Origin: Actinomycetota bacterium
GTDB lineage: Bacteria; Actinomycetota; Actinomycetes; JACCUZ01
Length of the DNA stretch: 11,724 nucleotides
Assembly (NCBI GenBank): GCA_030841245.1
Contig: JAVEDG010000126.1
Span: forward strand, 1 to 11,724
Direction: 5' to 3'
This document shows positions 1 through 5,978 of this stretch, piece by piece. Under the pieces are notes generated by a model. It saw only the letters and a program-made list of their open reading frames with translations. It was not told the origin of the DNA and did not search any database. The position numbers were made by a program, and so were the translations under genes. Numbering within the stretch: position 1 is the first letter of the stretch; the number at the start of each line of letters is the position of its first letter.

Positions 1-1257
1 GCCGAGTCGGGCCGCGGTGTCGCTCGACCGGAGGCAGGGTCGGATGCGGCGTGCGACCTCGATCAGCAGCTGGTCGCCGATGTCGTGGCCGAGCCGGTCG
101 TTGACGCCTTTGAACCCGTCCAGGTCCAGGTAGAGCAACGCGATGCTGTCGGCTGGTGCTCTGGTGATCGTCTCCGCCAGCCGGTCTGTGAGGACCACCC
201 GGTTGCTCAGACCGGTCAGCGGGTCGTGTCGCGCCTGGTAGGTCATCTCCCGCACGAGTCGTTGGCGCGTCAGCGCGGCCGCACCGACCGCGGTCAGTGC
301 TTCCAGGGCTCGTGCGTCCTCGTCGTTGAACGGCTCGGCACTCACCACCCGACGAGCCACCAGGAAGCGGTCCGGACGACCGTCGACAGCGACCGAGCAA
401 CCGATCTCCCCGGCGGCGGGAGGTTGCGGGCGCAGCTCGACGTGGGTGTGGCGAAGGATGCGCTCGGCCTTCGACACGAGGGCCTGCTCCAGGCGGTCCT
501 CGCCGGACCAGTCCGGTGCCTCCGTCGCAGCTTCGAACAGGCCACCCAGTCGTTGCTGGGACAGTTGAGCCCCGCTCACCGCCCGTACGGCGATCAGGAT
601 GGTCCCGACCGGGACCAGCAGCAGCGCGAGCATCCAGGCCGCCTGGCTGCGGGCCAGCACGGCGGCGAGGTAGCCGGTCGTGTCCACCGCGACGAAGCAG
701 AGCAGGCCCAGCGGAACTGATCGCCAACGCAGCGCCGCGGTCGGCGCCGTCCACGTCTCGACCGAGAGCGACAGGGCGGTCACCAGGAGGTCGAACACGA
801 AATAGGTCGCGCAACCAGCGACCACGGCCACCAGCTCACCGATGGTGTTCTCCTGGACCACGTACGAATGGATCACCCCCACCAGCAGCGCCCCACCCAC
901 CGTCGTCAGCCCCACGTTGAACATCCGGGTGCGGAGCGTCTTGCGGGACCAGCCGTGCGCGGCGACCATGGCAGCCACCCATGTGGCCATTGCTGCCGCC
1001 GGGGAGTAGCTGACCGCCAGGAACACGAGCACCGATGCCTCGAAGCCGATCACCGCATCTCCGGCACCCTGACTGAGCACCAGCGGGAACCGGGACATCA
1101 CCACGACCAGCACGATCGCCGCCAGCACCTGCACGAGCGGAGGCGATGACCCGGAGGCAGTCACCGTCGAGCCGGCCACCACTGCGACGACGCAGCCGGC
1201 GAAGAACACGAGCACGTCGAGGGCGTACGAGAGCGCGCGACATCCAGACGGGCGCAT
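1..1257 (-). CDS. Membrane-anchored diguanylate cyclase (GGDEF), N-terminal 419 residues, truncated by window edge
   Basis: The product should condense two GTP into cyclic di-GMP at the cytoplasmic membrane. Reading leftward from ATG 1257-1255, about 230 residues form roughly seven hydrophobic segments (near residues 11-31, 42-61, 68-98, 112-133, 140-166, 180-201, 208-228), an unclassified membrane sensor region. Residues about 235-340 form a soluble linker, possibly a degenerate GAF-like domain. The GGDEF domain starts with DPLTGLSNR (345-353), followed by LDLDGFK with the metal-ligand candidate Asp378, then NDRLGHDIGDQ. RSSD at 410-413 sits exactly where the RxxD allosteric I-site lies in PleD-type cyclases, so product inhibition is likely. 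The visible frame ends in RLG, where GDEF would follow, so catalytic state and any EAL domain cannot be judged. A GGAGAGG ribosome site (1261-1267) precedes the ATG. Family call is near certain; the exact sensor class is not. Confidence 0.93.
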   Translation of the reverse strand, partial: MRPSGCRALSYALDVLVFFAGCVVAVVAGSTVTASGSSPPLVQVLAAIVLVVVMSRFPLVLSQGAGDAVIGFEASVLVFLAVSYSPAAAMATWVAAMVAAHGWSRKTLRTRMFNVGLTTVGGALLVGVIHSYVVQENTIGELVAVVAGCATYFVFDLLVTALSLSVETWTAPTAALRWRSVPLGLLCFVAVDTTGYLAAVLARSQAAWMLALLLVPVGTILIAVRAVSGAQLSQQRLGGLFEAATEAPDWSGEDRLEQALVSKAERILRHTHVELRPQPPAAGEIGCSVAVDGRPDRFLVARRVVSAEPFNDEDARALEALTAVGAAALTRQRLVREMTYQARHDPLTGLSNRVVLTDRLAETITRAPADSIALLYLDLDGFKGVNDRLGHDIGDQLLIEVARRIRPCLRSSDTAARLG

Positions 1258-1335
1258 CGTCCTCTCCGATCCATGGCTCAATGGGTCCGTTGATACATCG
1301 GCAGCCGCTCGATGTTGCTTGACGCCCGGGGCGGT

Positions 1336-1358
1336 GGGAGCGCACGGCCAGCGCTCCC
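1336..1358. promoter_or_regulatory. Perfect 8-bp inverted repeat, candidate operator
   Basis: GGGAGCGC (1336-1343) and GCGCTCCC (1351-1358) are perfect reverse complements separated by seven bases. The element lies between the divergent cyclase and DUF6328 genes and ends two bases before a possible -10 box TACTGT (1360-1365) for the rightward gene. It therefore covers the -35/spacer position. No T-run follows, so a terminator is unlikely. Its role as an operator is inferred from position only. Confidence 0.4.
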
Positions 1359-1406
1359 GTACTGTGTCTGGGGGCTCCCGGAGCGGCCGTCCGGCATCAT
1401 GACCGT

Positions 1407-1907
1407 GTGACGCGAGGCAGCGACGAGGGCGCCTCTTCGGGCGCCGAGAGCCCGAAGGAGCGAGTGGACCGAGAGCTCATCGAGCTCCTCAATGAGCTTC
1501 GAGTGGCGATCCCGGGCATCCAGTTCCTCTTTGCCTTCCTGCTCACCGTGCCGTTCGCGCAGCGCTTCGGGCAGGTCGGAACTTTCGAGCGGGCCAGCTA
1601 CTTCGTGACCCTGGTCGCCGCCGCGCTGGCGTCCGCGCTGCTCATCGCCCCGGCGGCACAGCACCGGGTGCTGTTCCGGAGTCGTGACAAGGAGGAGCTC
1701 CTACGCCGGGCGAACCGCTACGCCTACGCCGGCATCCTCGTCCTTGCGATCGCCATCGCCGCTGCACTCCTGCTGATCGTCGGCTACCTGTTCGGGCAGA
1801 TGCGCGGCTACCTGGTCAGCGGCGTCTTCCTGCTCCTCGTGCTCTGGTCGTGGTTCGTGCAGCCGATGCTGCAGCGCAGGCGCCCGGAGAACCATCCGGG
1901 CGCCTGA
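1407..1907 (+). CDS. DUF6328 family four-helix membrane protein
   Basis: A 166-residue integral membrane protein of unknown function. The N-terminal 30 residues are acidic and polar, with the conserved-looking block ESPKERVDRELIELLNELRV (14-33). Four hydrophobic segments follow, near residues 33-52, 63-84, 106-129 and 133-153. Between helices 2 and 3 lies a charged stretch (RSRDKEELLRRANR, about 91-104), which looks like a cytoplasmic loop under the positive-inside rule. The length, the RELxELLNELRVAxPGxQ entry into helix 1 and the four-helix plan match actinobacterial DUF6328 proteins, recalled rather than searched. The start is GTG 1407; no strong ribosome site is visible. An out-of-frame ATG at 1399 opens only a three-codon frame. 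The gene is divergent from the diguanylate cyclase and convergent with the C1 protease. No enzyme motif is visible. Confidence 0.85.
   Translation: MTRGSDEGASSGAESPKERVDRELIELLNELRVAIPGIQFLFAFLLTVPFAQRFGQVGTFERASYFVTLVAAALASALLIAPAAQHRVLFRSRDKEELLRRANRYAYAGILVLAIAIAAALLLIVGYLFGQMRGYLVSGVFLLLVLWSWFVQPMLQRRRPENHPGA
1879..1904 (+). terminator. GC-only hairpin abutting the DUF6328 stop codon
   Basis: GGCGCCCGG (1879-1887) and CCGGGCGCC (1896-1904) pair perfectly over 9 bp around an eight-base loop. The right arm ends at the base before the TGA stop (1905-1907), so the hairpin encodes the last residues of the protein. There is no U-tract, so it would be an intrinsic terminator only in the loose actinobacterial sense. 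It could also stabilise the 3' end of the mRNA. Confidence 0.45.
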
Positions 1908-1948
1908 CTGCCAGATCGGCGCACGTCCTCGCCGGGCGAAGAGGTGCC

Positions 1949-1965
1949 CGCAGGTCGGACCTGCG
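1949..1965. terminator. Palindromic hairpin in convergent gap
   Basis: CGCAGGT (1949-1955) and ACCTGCG (1959-1965) pair perfectly around a CGG loop. It is centred in the 70-bp gap between the convergent DUF6328 and C1 protease genes. A symmetrical stem in this position could act on transcripts from both sides, but no T-run is seen on either strand. Confidence 0.4.
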
Positions 1966-1977
1966 ACGCGGTCCTGA

Positions 1978-2751
1978 TCAGGAGATGAGGAACTGCTTCA
2001 GGTCGATGCCGGAGAGCTGCTCGTAGGTGCGCAGCCGCATCCGGAAGTAGCCGTCGTCGCCCCAGGTCCGGCTCCAGCTGTTGGCGTAGATGATCGCGCT
2101 GTTGAACGCGTCGCGGGTGTCGATCTCCACGCCGCATGCGACGATCTCGTGGCCACCGGCGAGGCCGCTCGACGACCACTGAGGGCTGGCGTCGATGAAG
2201 CCGTCCTTGTCCGGCTCGAAGAACGCGTTGTACCAGGGCATCCCCTGCAGCACCGGGCCGGCCTGCAGGAGTCGCAGGAGGCCGTACGGCGAGCGGGCCC
2301 AGCGGTAACCGGTGATCGTTCCCCGGCTGCGCAGCACCTTGCAGACGGCCAAGCCAGACGAGCCGGTGTCGTCTGGCGGGTACTCGCCGCGGTAGACGTC
2401 GGCGCGCGTGGCATCCGAGTAGAGCTTGACGGCGAACTGCTCGGCGATCGCCTCGTCCTTCGGGTCCGGCAGTACGTCGTGACCGACCGCGTCGTAGAAC
2501 GGCTGCGTTCCCAGCGCCCCCGTCCCGGCGTTGCCGGTGCACGATCCGAGCTGCCCCTGGTCCAGGATCGACAGGATGCGGTCCCAGGTCTGGTCGACGA
2601 GCGGCTTGCTCATCTCCGCCGCATCGTTCTCGACCATGTGCGACAGGCTGCGGCCGTCCAGCCACTGGTGGCGGCCCAGGCGCATGCCGTCGTGACGGTC
2701 CTCGACGAAACGGTGGTAGAACTCTCCACTGCTCAGCAAGCCGGTGAACAT
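1978..2751 (-). CDS. Papain-family (C1) cysteine protease, cytoplasmic
   Basis: A 257-residue peptidase of the papain superfamily. It has the ordered catalytic set: oxyanion-hole Gln65 and nucleophile Cys71 in QGQLGSCTGNA (the Gln-to-Cys spacing of six matches papain), His201 in GGHEIVACG, and Asn224 in YANSWSRTWGDDGYF. The N-terminal 50 residues hold no signal peptide, membrane segment or recognisable inhibitory propeptide, so the enzyme is probably made active in the cytoplasm. A GGGGGAGG ribosome site (complement of 2759-2766) lies seven bases before ATG 2751-2749, fixing the start. A gene for a chagasin-type inhibitor of exactly this protease class is divergent, 199 bp away. Physiological substrate is unknown. 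Bacterial C1 homologues include aminopeptidase-C types, but this protein is much shorter than those (about 450 residues). Family assignment is very secure; function is not. Confidence 0.93.
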   Translation of the reverse strand: MFTGLLSSGEFYHRFVEDRHDGMRLGRHQWLDGRSLSHMVENDAAEMSKPLVDQTWDRILSILDQGQLGSCTGNAGTGALGTQPFYDAVGHDVLPDPKDEAIAEQFAVKLYSDATRADVYRGEYPPDDTGSSGLAVCKVLRSRGTITGYRWARSPYGLLRLLQAGPVLQGMPWYNAFFEPDKDGFIDASPQWSSSGLAGGHEIVACGVEIDTRDAFNSAIIYANSWSRTWGDDGYFRMRLRTYEQLSGIDLKQFLIS

Positions 2752-2803
2752 CGCGTTACCTCCCCCTCTCCCCGAGCGGCACCGGGGCCAACGGGGGCTG
2801 GTC

Positions 2804-2833
2804 GAGACTGCCTCTCGATTCGGACCGTACTCT
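2804..2833 (+). promoter_or_regulatory. Candidate promoter of the chagasin-like inhibitor gene
   Basis: GAGACT (2804-2809) and TACTCT (2828-2833) are separated by 18 bases. The -10-like box fits TANNNT, as do the candidates before DUF6328 (TACTGT), the STAS gene (TACTGT) and the PKD gene (TACTCT). A leader of about 110 bases would result. The -35 match is weak (three of six). Confidence 0.33.
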
Positions 2834-2852
2834 CGGGAGGCACGAGGGCCAA
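2824..2852 (-). promoter_or_regulatory. Candidate promoter of the C1 protease gene
   Basis: On the minus strand TTGGCC (complement of 2847-2852) and TACGGT (complement of 2824-2829) are separated by exactly 17 bases, matching four and three consensus positions of a vegetative promoter. The predicted start of transcription is near 2817, about 65 bases before the ATG. Its -10 box overlaps the candidate rightward -10 box. This is a pattern match only. Confidence 0.42.
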
Positions 2853-2950
2853 CCGATGAGTTGGCAAAGGTTCTGCCGCACCCGAGGGGCGCAGCCGGGC
2901 CAGGTCAGGGACGGCGTAGTAGCAGGGCACGGTCAGCCGAGGCAGGAGCG

Positions 2951-3271
2951 ATGGACCTTTCGCTGGACGAGTCGGCCGCCGGCTCGACGCAACGCGTTCG
3001 GGTGGGTGACACCGTGTCGATCCGGCTGGCCGAGACACCCACCACGGGCTACCGATGGAGCCTCGACGTGGACCAGGCCCGCCTCCGCGTGGACCAGGAC
3101 GAGTTCCGCGCGGCTGGTGACGCCCGGGGGGCGGGCGGTGAACGTCTCGTGGTGGTCACCGCGCTGGCGCCCGGGGCCACGACGCTGCGGCTGGCGAAGT
3201 CGCGCAGCTGGACACCGGGCGCCGTGGCCGAGGTCGTGGTCGAGCTGGACGTGGCGGAGCAGGGGGCCTGA
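2951..3271 (+). CDS. Chagasin-family (I42) cysteine protease inhibitor
   Basis: A 106-residue protein predicted to block the active site of papain-family (C1) proteases by wedging three loops into the cleft. All three chagasin signature loops are present in order: TPTTGY (29-34, for NPTTGF/Y), GAGG (60-63, for GxGG) and RSW (85-87, for RPW). The rest alternates short beta strands (VGDTVSIRL, ERLVVVTAL, VAEVVVELDV), as expected for the immunoglobulin-like I42 fold, and the length matches the family (about 110). No signal peptide is present, so it acts inside the cell like the protease next door. The start is ATG 2951, with AGGAG at 2944-2948 only two bases away. The frame stays open far upstream, but earlier starts would run into the divergent protease gene. 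The variant loop residues (Thr29 for Asn, Ser86 for Pro) may tune specificity. It is convergent with the aldo/keto reductase. Confidence 0.9.
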   Translation: MDLSLDESAAGSTQRVRVGDTVSIRLAETPTTGYRWSLDVDQARLRVDQDEFRAAGDARGAGGERLVVVTALAPGATTLRLAKSRSWTPGAVAEVVVELDVAEQGA

Positions 3272-3274
3272 GCC

Positions 3275-4333
3275 TCAGCCGCGCTTGCCGGCGCTGCGCT
3301 CGCTCGCCGGTCGACGCCGCATCCCCGCTTCGGAGAGCGCGGGTGCGACCCAGCCGGCGTCCGCGGCGTTGAGGTTCGTACCGGGTGCGACGATCTCGTC
3401 GATCCGGTCGAGCACGGCGTCGTCGAGGAGCACCTCGCTGCCCTCGAGCAGTGAGGTGAGCTGCTCCATCGTGCGCGGGCCGATGATGGCCGAGGTGACG
3501 CCAGGGTGCGCCACCACGAAGGCCACGGCGAGCTGGGGGAGCGTGCAGCCCGCGTCCTCCGCGAGGCCCACCAGGTCCTCCACCGCGTCGAGCTTGGCGG
3601 CGTTGCCCGGCAGCGACGGGTCGAACCTGGCCGGGATACGCCTGGCCCGGCCGGTCGTCATGTCGATGTCGGTTCCCCGGCGGTACTTGCCGCTCAGCCA
3701 CCCGCCGCCCAACGGACTCCAGGCGAGGACTCCCATGCCGTACTCCTGGCACGTCGGCAGGACGCCGGACTCGATGCCGCGGGTGAGGATCGAGTACGGC
3801 GGCTGCTCGCTGCGGAACCGCTGCAGCTCTCGTCGCTCCGCGACCCACTGGGCCTCGACGATCTGTTCGGGCGGGAAGGTGGAGGAGCCGATGGCCCGCA
3901 CCTTGCCGGACCGCACCAGGTCGGTCAGGGCAGCGAGCGTCTCCTCGATGTCCGTTCTCTCATCCGGCCGGTGGATCTGGTAGAGGTCGATGTGGTCGGT
4001 CTGCAGCCGACGCAGGCTGTTCTCCACCTCGCGCACCAGCCAGCGCCGTGAGTTGCCCGCCATGTTGGGGTCGTCGCCCATCGAGCCGTGGGCCTTGGTG
4101 GCCAGCACGACGGAGTCGCGACGGCCCTGCAAGGCCTTGCCGACGATCTCCTCGGACTCCCCCGCGGAGTAGACGTCGGCGGTGTCGACGAAGTTGATGC
4201 CCGCGTCCAGCGCGGCATGGATGATCCGGACCGAATCGTCGTGGTCCGGGTTGCCCCAGGAGCCGAACATCATCGCCCCGAGGCAGTAGGGGCTGACCTG
4301 GATGCCGGTGCGTCCGAGTGTGCGCAGCTGCAT
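3275..4333 (-). CDS. Aldo/keto reductase
   Basis: A 352-residue NADPH-dependent oxidoreductase with the (beta/alpha)8-barrel fold; the substrate cannot be told from sequence. The full catalytic tetrad is visible: Asp50 and Tyr55 in FVDTADVYSAGESEE, Lys80 in VVLATKAHG, and His121 in LYQIHRPD. Other family landmarks are LGRTGIQVSPYCLGAMMFG at the N-terminus, VRAIGSS, GVLAWSPLGGGWLSGKY (about 215-230), and AIIGPRTMEQL near the C-terminus, which contacts the cofactor phosphate region in this family. The C-terminal 15 residues are rich in Arg and Lys. Start ATG 4333-4331 follows an AGGGAG ribosome site five bases away. Its TGA stop lies three bases from the TGA of the convergent inhibitor gene. 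The upstream neighbour on the same strand (cNMP-binding protein) is 104 bp away, with a candidate promoter in between, so separate transcription is likely. Confidence 0.95.
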   Translation of the reverse strand: MQLRTLGRTGIQVSPYCLGAMMFGSWGNPDHDDSVRIIHAALDAGINFVDTADVYSAGESEEIVGKALQGRRDSVVLATKAHGSMGDDPNMAGNSRRWLVREVENSLRRLQTDHIDLYQIHRPDERTDIEETLAALTDLVRSGKVRAIGSSTFPPEQIVEAQWVAERRELQRFRSEQPPYSILTRGIESGVLPTCQEYGMGVLAWSPLGGGWLSGKYRRGTDIDMTTGRARRIPARFDPSLPGNAAKLDAVEDLVGLAEDAGCTLPQLAVAFVVAHPGVTSAIIGPRTMEQLTSLLEGSEVLLDDAVLDRIDEIVAPGTNLNAADAGWVAPALSEAGMRRRPASERSAGKRG

Positions 4334-4356
4334 GCGGACTCCCTCTGTCGGTTCGC

Positions 4357-4385
4357 GTCGTATGCCCTGGCTCGACCATTGTCTT
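4357..4385 (-). promoter_or_regulatory. Candidate promoter of the aldo/keto reductase gene
   Basis: On the minus strand AAGACA (complement of 4380-4385) and TACGAC (complement of 4357-4362) are separated by 17 bases. Predicted transcription start near 4350 gives a short leader that still contains the AGGGAG ribosome site. The match to consensus is moderate. Confidence 0.38.
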
Positions 4386-4437
4386 CCCAGGGCGAGGCAG
4401 TCGCCGCCGAGGGTGGTTGCCCGAGGGTGCTCGACTC

Positions 4438-4920
4438 CTACGACTCGGCTGCGGGCTGCCGCTGGGCGGTGACCTCAGCCTCGCTGGCGCGCAGCCGGGC
4501 ACACAGGACACGCAGCATCGGGACCGCGACCTGCGGGTGCTCCTCGAGCAGCTCGTCGAAGGCCCACTTGTTGATGGCGAACGCGGTCAGCCCCTCTTCG
4601 CTGGCCTGGATGGTCGCCGAGCGGGCGTTGCCGTCGATGAGGGCGAGCTCGCCGACGTAGTCGCCCGGCCCGATCTTGCCGTGCGTGGCTCCGCCGACGG
4701 TCACCGCTCCGGAGCCGGTCAGCACGACGTACATCTCGACCCCGTCGGGGGAGAACTTGTGCCAGCCGGAGATCGAGTCCCCCTCGGCGGTCATCTGGTC
4801 CCCCGGCCCGAACTCTCGCACCCGTCCGCCGTCGGCGATGTGCCGCAGCACCCGCCGGGTCAGGCCGGCGAACAGGTCGGTCGATGCGAGCTGCTTGACG
4901 ATCTCTTCCTGATTGGCCAT
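4438..4920 (-). CDS. Cyclic-nucleotide-binding domain protein, single-domain
   Basis: A 160-residue protein made almost entirely of one cyclic-nucleotide-binding (cNMP/CAP-type) domain. The beta-roll includes FGPGDQMTAEGDS (37-49), EMYVVLTGSGAVTV (62-75) and the phosphate-binding cassette GDYVGELALIDGNARSATI (86-104). In it Gly90-Glu91-Leu92-Ala93 and Arg100-Ser101-Ala102 occupy the positions that grip the ribose and cyclic phosphate in cAMP receptors. An N-terminal helix (LASTDLFAGLTRRVLRHIA) and a C-terminal helix (LLEEHPQVAVPMLRVLCARLRASEAEV) flank it. No helix-turn-helix, kinase, acetyltransferase or channel segment follows, so it is not a Crp-type regulator by itself. It could sense a nucleotide for a partner protein or have lost binding. 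Start ATG 4920-4918 has AGGAG 11 bases upstream. The GNAT gene ends 87 bp upstream on the same strand, and the two could be co-transcribed. Confidence 0.9.
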   Translation of the reverse strand: MANQEEIVKQLASTDLFAGLTRRVLRHIADGGRVREFGPGDQMTAEGDSISGWHKFSPDGVEMYVVLTGSGAVTVGGATHGKIGPGDYVGELALIDGNARSATIQASEEGLTAFAINKWAFDELLEEHPQVAVPMLRVLCARLRASEAEVTAQRQPAAES

Positions 4921-5007
4921 GCCCTGTCACGCTCCTAGGTCGCGGACGAAATCTAGAACACCCGGCGACTGGTGGGGGAGCAAATCTGGCGGTACGCCGG
5001 GTGCGAC

Positions 5008-5664
5008 TCAGCGTGCGACCAGGCCGAAAAGCGGTCGACAAGGCTCGAACCCGTCGATCGTGACACCCTTCGCCCGCCCGCCGGCGAGCCAGTCCGCCCG
5101 GGTGAGCCGCAGGTGCACCATCGTGTCCGCCCGGGTTCGGTCCGGCTCCCGCGGATCCAGCGAGACACCGTTGGGCTGGTACCCGAGTGCCCGCGACACC
5201 CCGAGCGAGGCCCCGTTGTCGTGCCAGGCCGAGGTGATGGCTGCCTCGGCGGCGAGCGGGCCGAAGGCGAGGGCCAGGACCGCGGTCCGCATCTGCTTGC
5301 CCAGCCCCTGGCCACGGAACCGGCTGACCAGCCACGACGACGTGTCGACCGTTCGGGTCGTCAGGAAGTCGTTGCCCTCCAGCTCCTGCTCGCCGACCAG
5401 CTCACCGTCGAGCCGGACCACGAAGTTGAGCCGCCAGGCGTCGGCCGTCCACGACCCGTAGTGGCGCCAGTAGGTCTGGGCCACCACCAACGAGCGGCCG
5501 TACCGCTCGTCGACCTGCGCGAACCGGTGTGCCGACGGGTCCAGCTCCAGGTCGTCGGGCAGCACGCCGGCGATCTCGACCTGGTCGGCGTCGCGCACCG
5601 GGCGCAGCTCGAGGTCCGCCGTCTGAATCCGGAGGTCGAACAGCGGCCAGATCGGGTGCGTCAT
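5008..5664 (-). CDS. GNAT family N-acetyltransferase (RimJ/RimL-like)
   Basis: A 218-residue transferase expected to move an acetyl group from acetyl-CoA to an amine on a protein or small molecule; the acceptor is unknown. The start LRIQTADLELRPVRDADQVEI is the usual beta-1/alpha-1 entry of RimJ/RimL-type GNATs. FVVRLDGELVGEQEL gives strands 2-3. The acetyl-CoA-binding motif A is SRFRGQGLGKQMRTAVL (114-130), with the pyrophosphate loop R115-F-R-G118-Q-G120. SAWHDNGASLGVSRALGYQPNG (about 148-169) is the motif B region, where the Asn-x-x-Ser-x-x-x-x-x-x-x-Gly-Tyr pattern is typical. Start ATG 5664-5662 has no clear ribosome site; the sequence just upstream is only GC-rich. The upstream gap to the riboswitch carries a 12-bp palindrome. 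The cNMP-binding gene lies 87 bp downstream on the same strand. In some actinobacteria cAMP-binding domains are fused to GNATs, and their proximity here may reflect that link, which is an inference. Confidence 0.9.
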   Translation of the reverse strand: MTHPIWPLFDLRIQTADLELRPVRDADQVEIAGVLPDDLELDPSAHRFAQVDERYGRSLVVAQTYWRHYGSWTADAWRLNFVVRLDGELVGEQELEGNDFLTTRTVDTSSWLVSRFRGQGLGKQMRTAVLALAFGPLAAEAAITSAWHDNGASLGVSRALGYQPNGVSLDPREPDRTRADTMVHLRLTRADWLAGGRAKGVTIDGFEPCRPLFGLVAR

Positions 5665-5697
5665 GCCGGGACGGTACGCCGGGGAGCGGGACGACTG

Positions 5698-5709
5698 GGT
5701 CGGCCGACC
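5698..5709. repeat. 12-bp perfect palindrome GGTCGGCCGACC
   Basis: This self-complementary 12-mer lies 33 bases upstream of the GNAT start, in the 329-bp region between the divergent GNAT and GH25 genes. It has the size and symmetry of a dimeric repressor half-site pair, but short GC palindromes are common at this base composition. Of the rest of the region, 5710-5794 shows nothing I can identify. A short hairpin is at 5795-5811 and the riboswitch begins near 5840. Confidence 0.3.
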
Positions 5710-5794
5710 GGTTTACCGCGGGTGCCATTCTTTGCCGACTCCTGACCGGGGCAGACCCTCCTCAACCCCGGACGGCTTGCCGAAGGGATAGGTG

Positions 5795-5811
5795 TCCACC
5801 CGATGGGTGGA
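5795..5811 (+). repeat. Short hairpin upstream of the riboswitch
   Basis: TCCACCC (5795-5801) and GGGTGGA (5805-5811) pair perfectly around a GAT loop. No T-run follows. It lies about 30 bases before the aptamer, so it may be in the promoter region or the early leader. Function is not known. Confidence 0.35.
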
Positions 5812-5839
5812 TGGACCGAGCGGACGCCTAGTCCTGCCG

Positions 5840-5978
5840 CCGCGGGTCCGGACCACAGTTCCGTCGGCAGGAGCGGGGATTCGCAGCAATCTGAGCCACG
5901 GCTCTTGGGGTGGAACCGCACCGTGCGGTCGGGCAGCCTCCGCCCGAACCCGACAGCGATGACCTCGCAACGCGGGCT
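5840..5978 (+). promoter_or_regulatory. ydaO/yuaA-type c-di-AMP riboswitch
   Basis: An aptamer that binds cyclic di-AMP and normally turns the downstream gene off. The conserved ydaO landmarks appear in order: CACAGTTCCG (about 5854-5863), GGAGCGGGGA, CTTGGGGTGGAACCG (about 5904-5918), a 6-bp hairpin ACCGCA/TGCGGT (5915-5920 with 5924-5929), and the highly conserved CCCGAACCCGACAGC (5943-5957), then GACCTCGCAA. The closing helix can form between CCGCG (5840-5844) and CGCGG (5971-5975). The Shine-Dalgarno GGAGGG (5980-5985) of the GH25 lysozyme gene follows at once, which fits control of translation or of a short terminator. Control of cell-wall hydrolases by this RNA is well established in actinobacteria. 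The 5' boundary is approximate; an Infernal search with RF00379 would set it. Confidence 0.88.

Noticed and set aside
85..720. Open frame on the + strand (211 codons)
   Set aside because: It lies antisense to the diguanylate cyclase, whose frame shows the GGDEF-domain motifs; the + frame gives no sensible protein.
1808..2665. 285-codon open frame on the - strand
   Set aside because: Shadow of the C1 protease in another frame; Arg-rich product with no catalytic motif.
2744..2950. Upstream starts for the chagasin-like gene
   Set aside because: The extension would overlap the divergent protease start and cover the promoter region; its sequence has no signal peptide or fold.
2856..3983. 375-codon open frame on the + strand
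   Set aside because: It overlaps both the inhibitor (other frame) and the aldo/keto reductase (other strand), and its product is low-complexity Arg/Ser/Trp-rich, typical of a GC-rich shadow.
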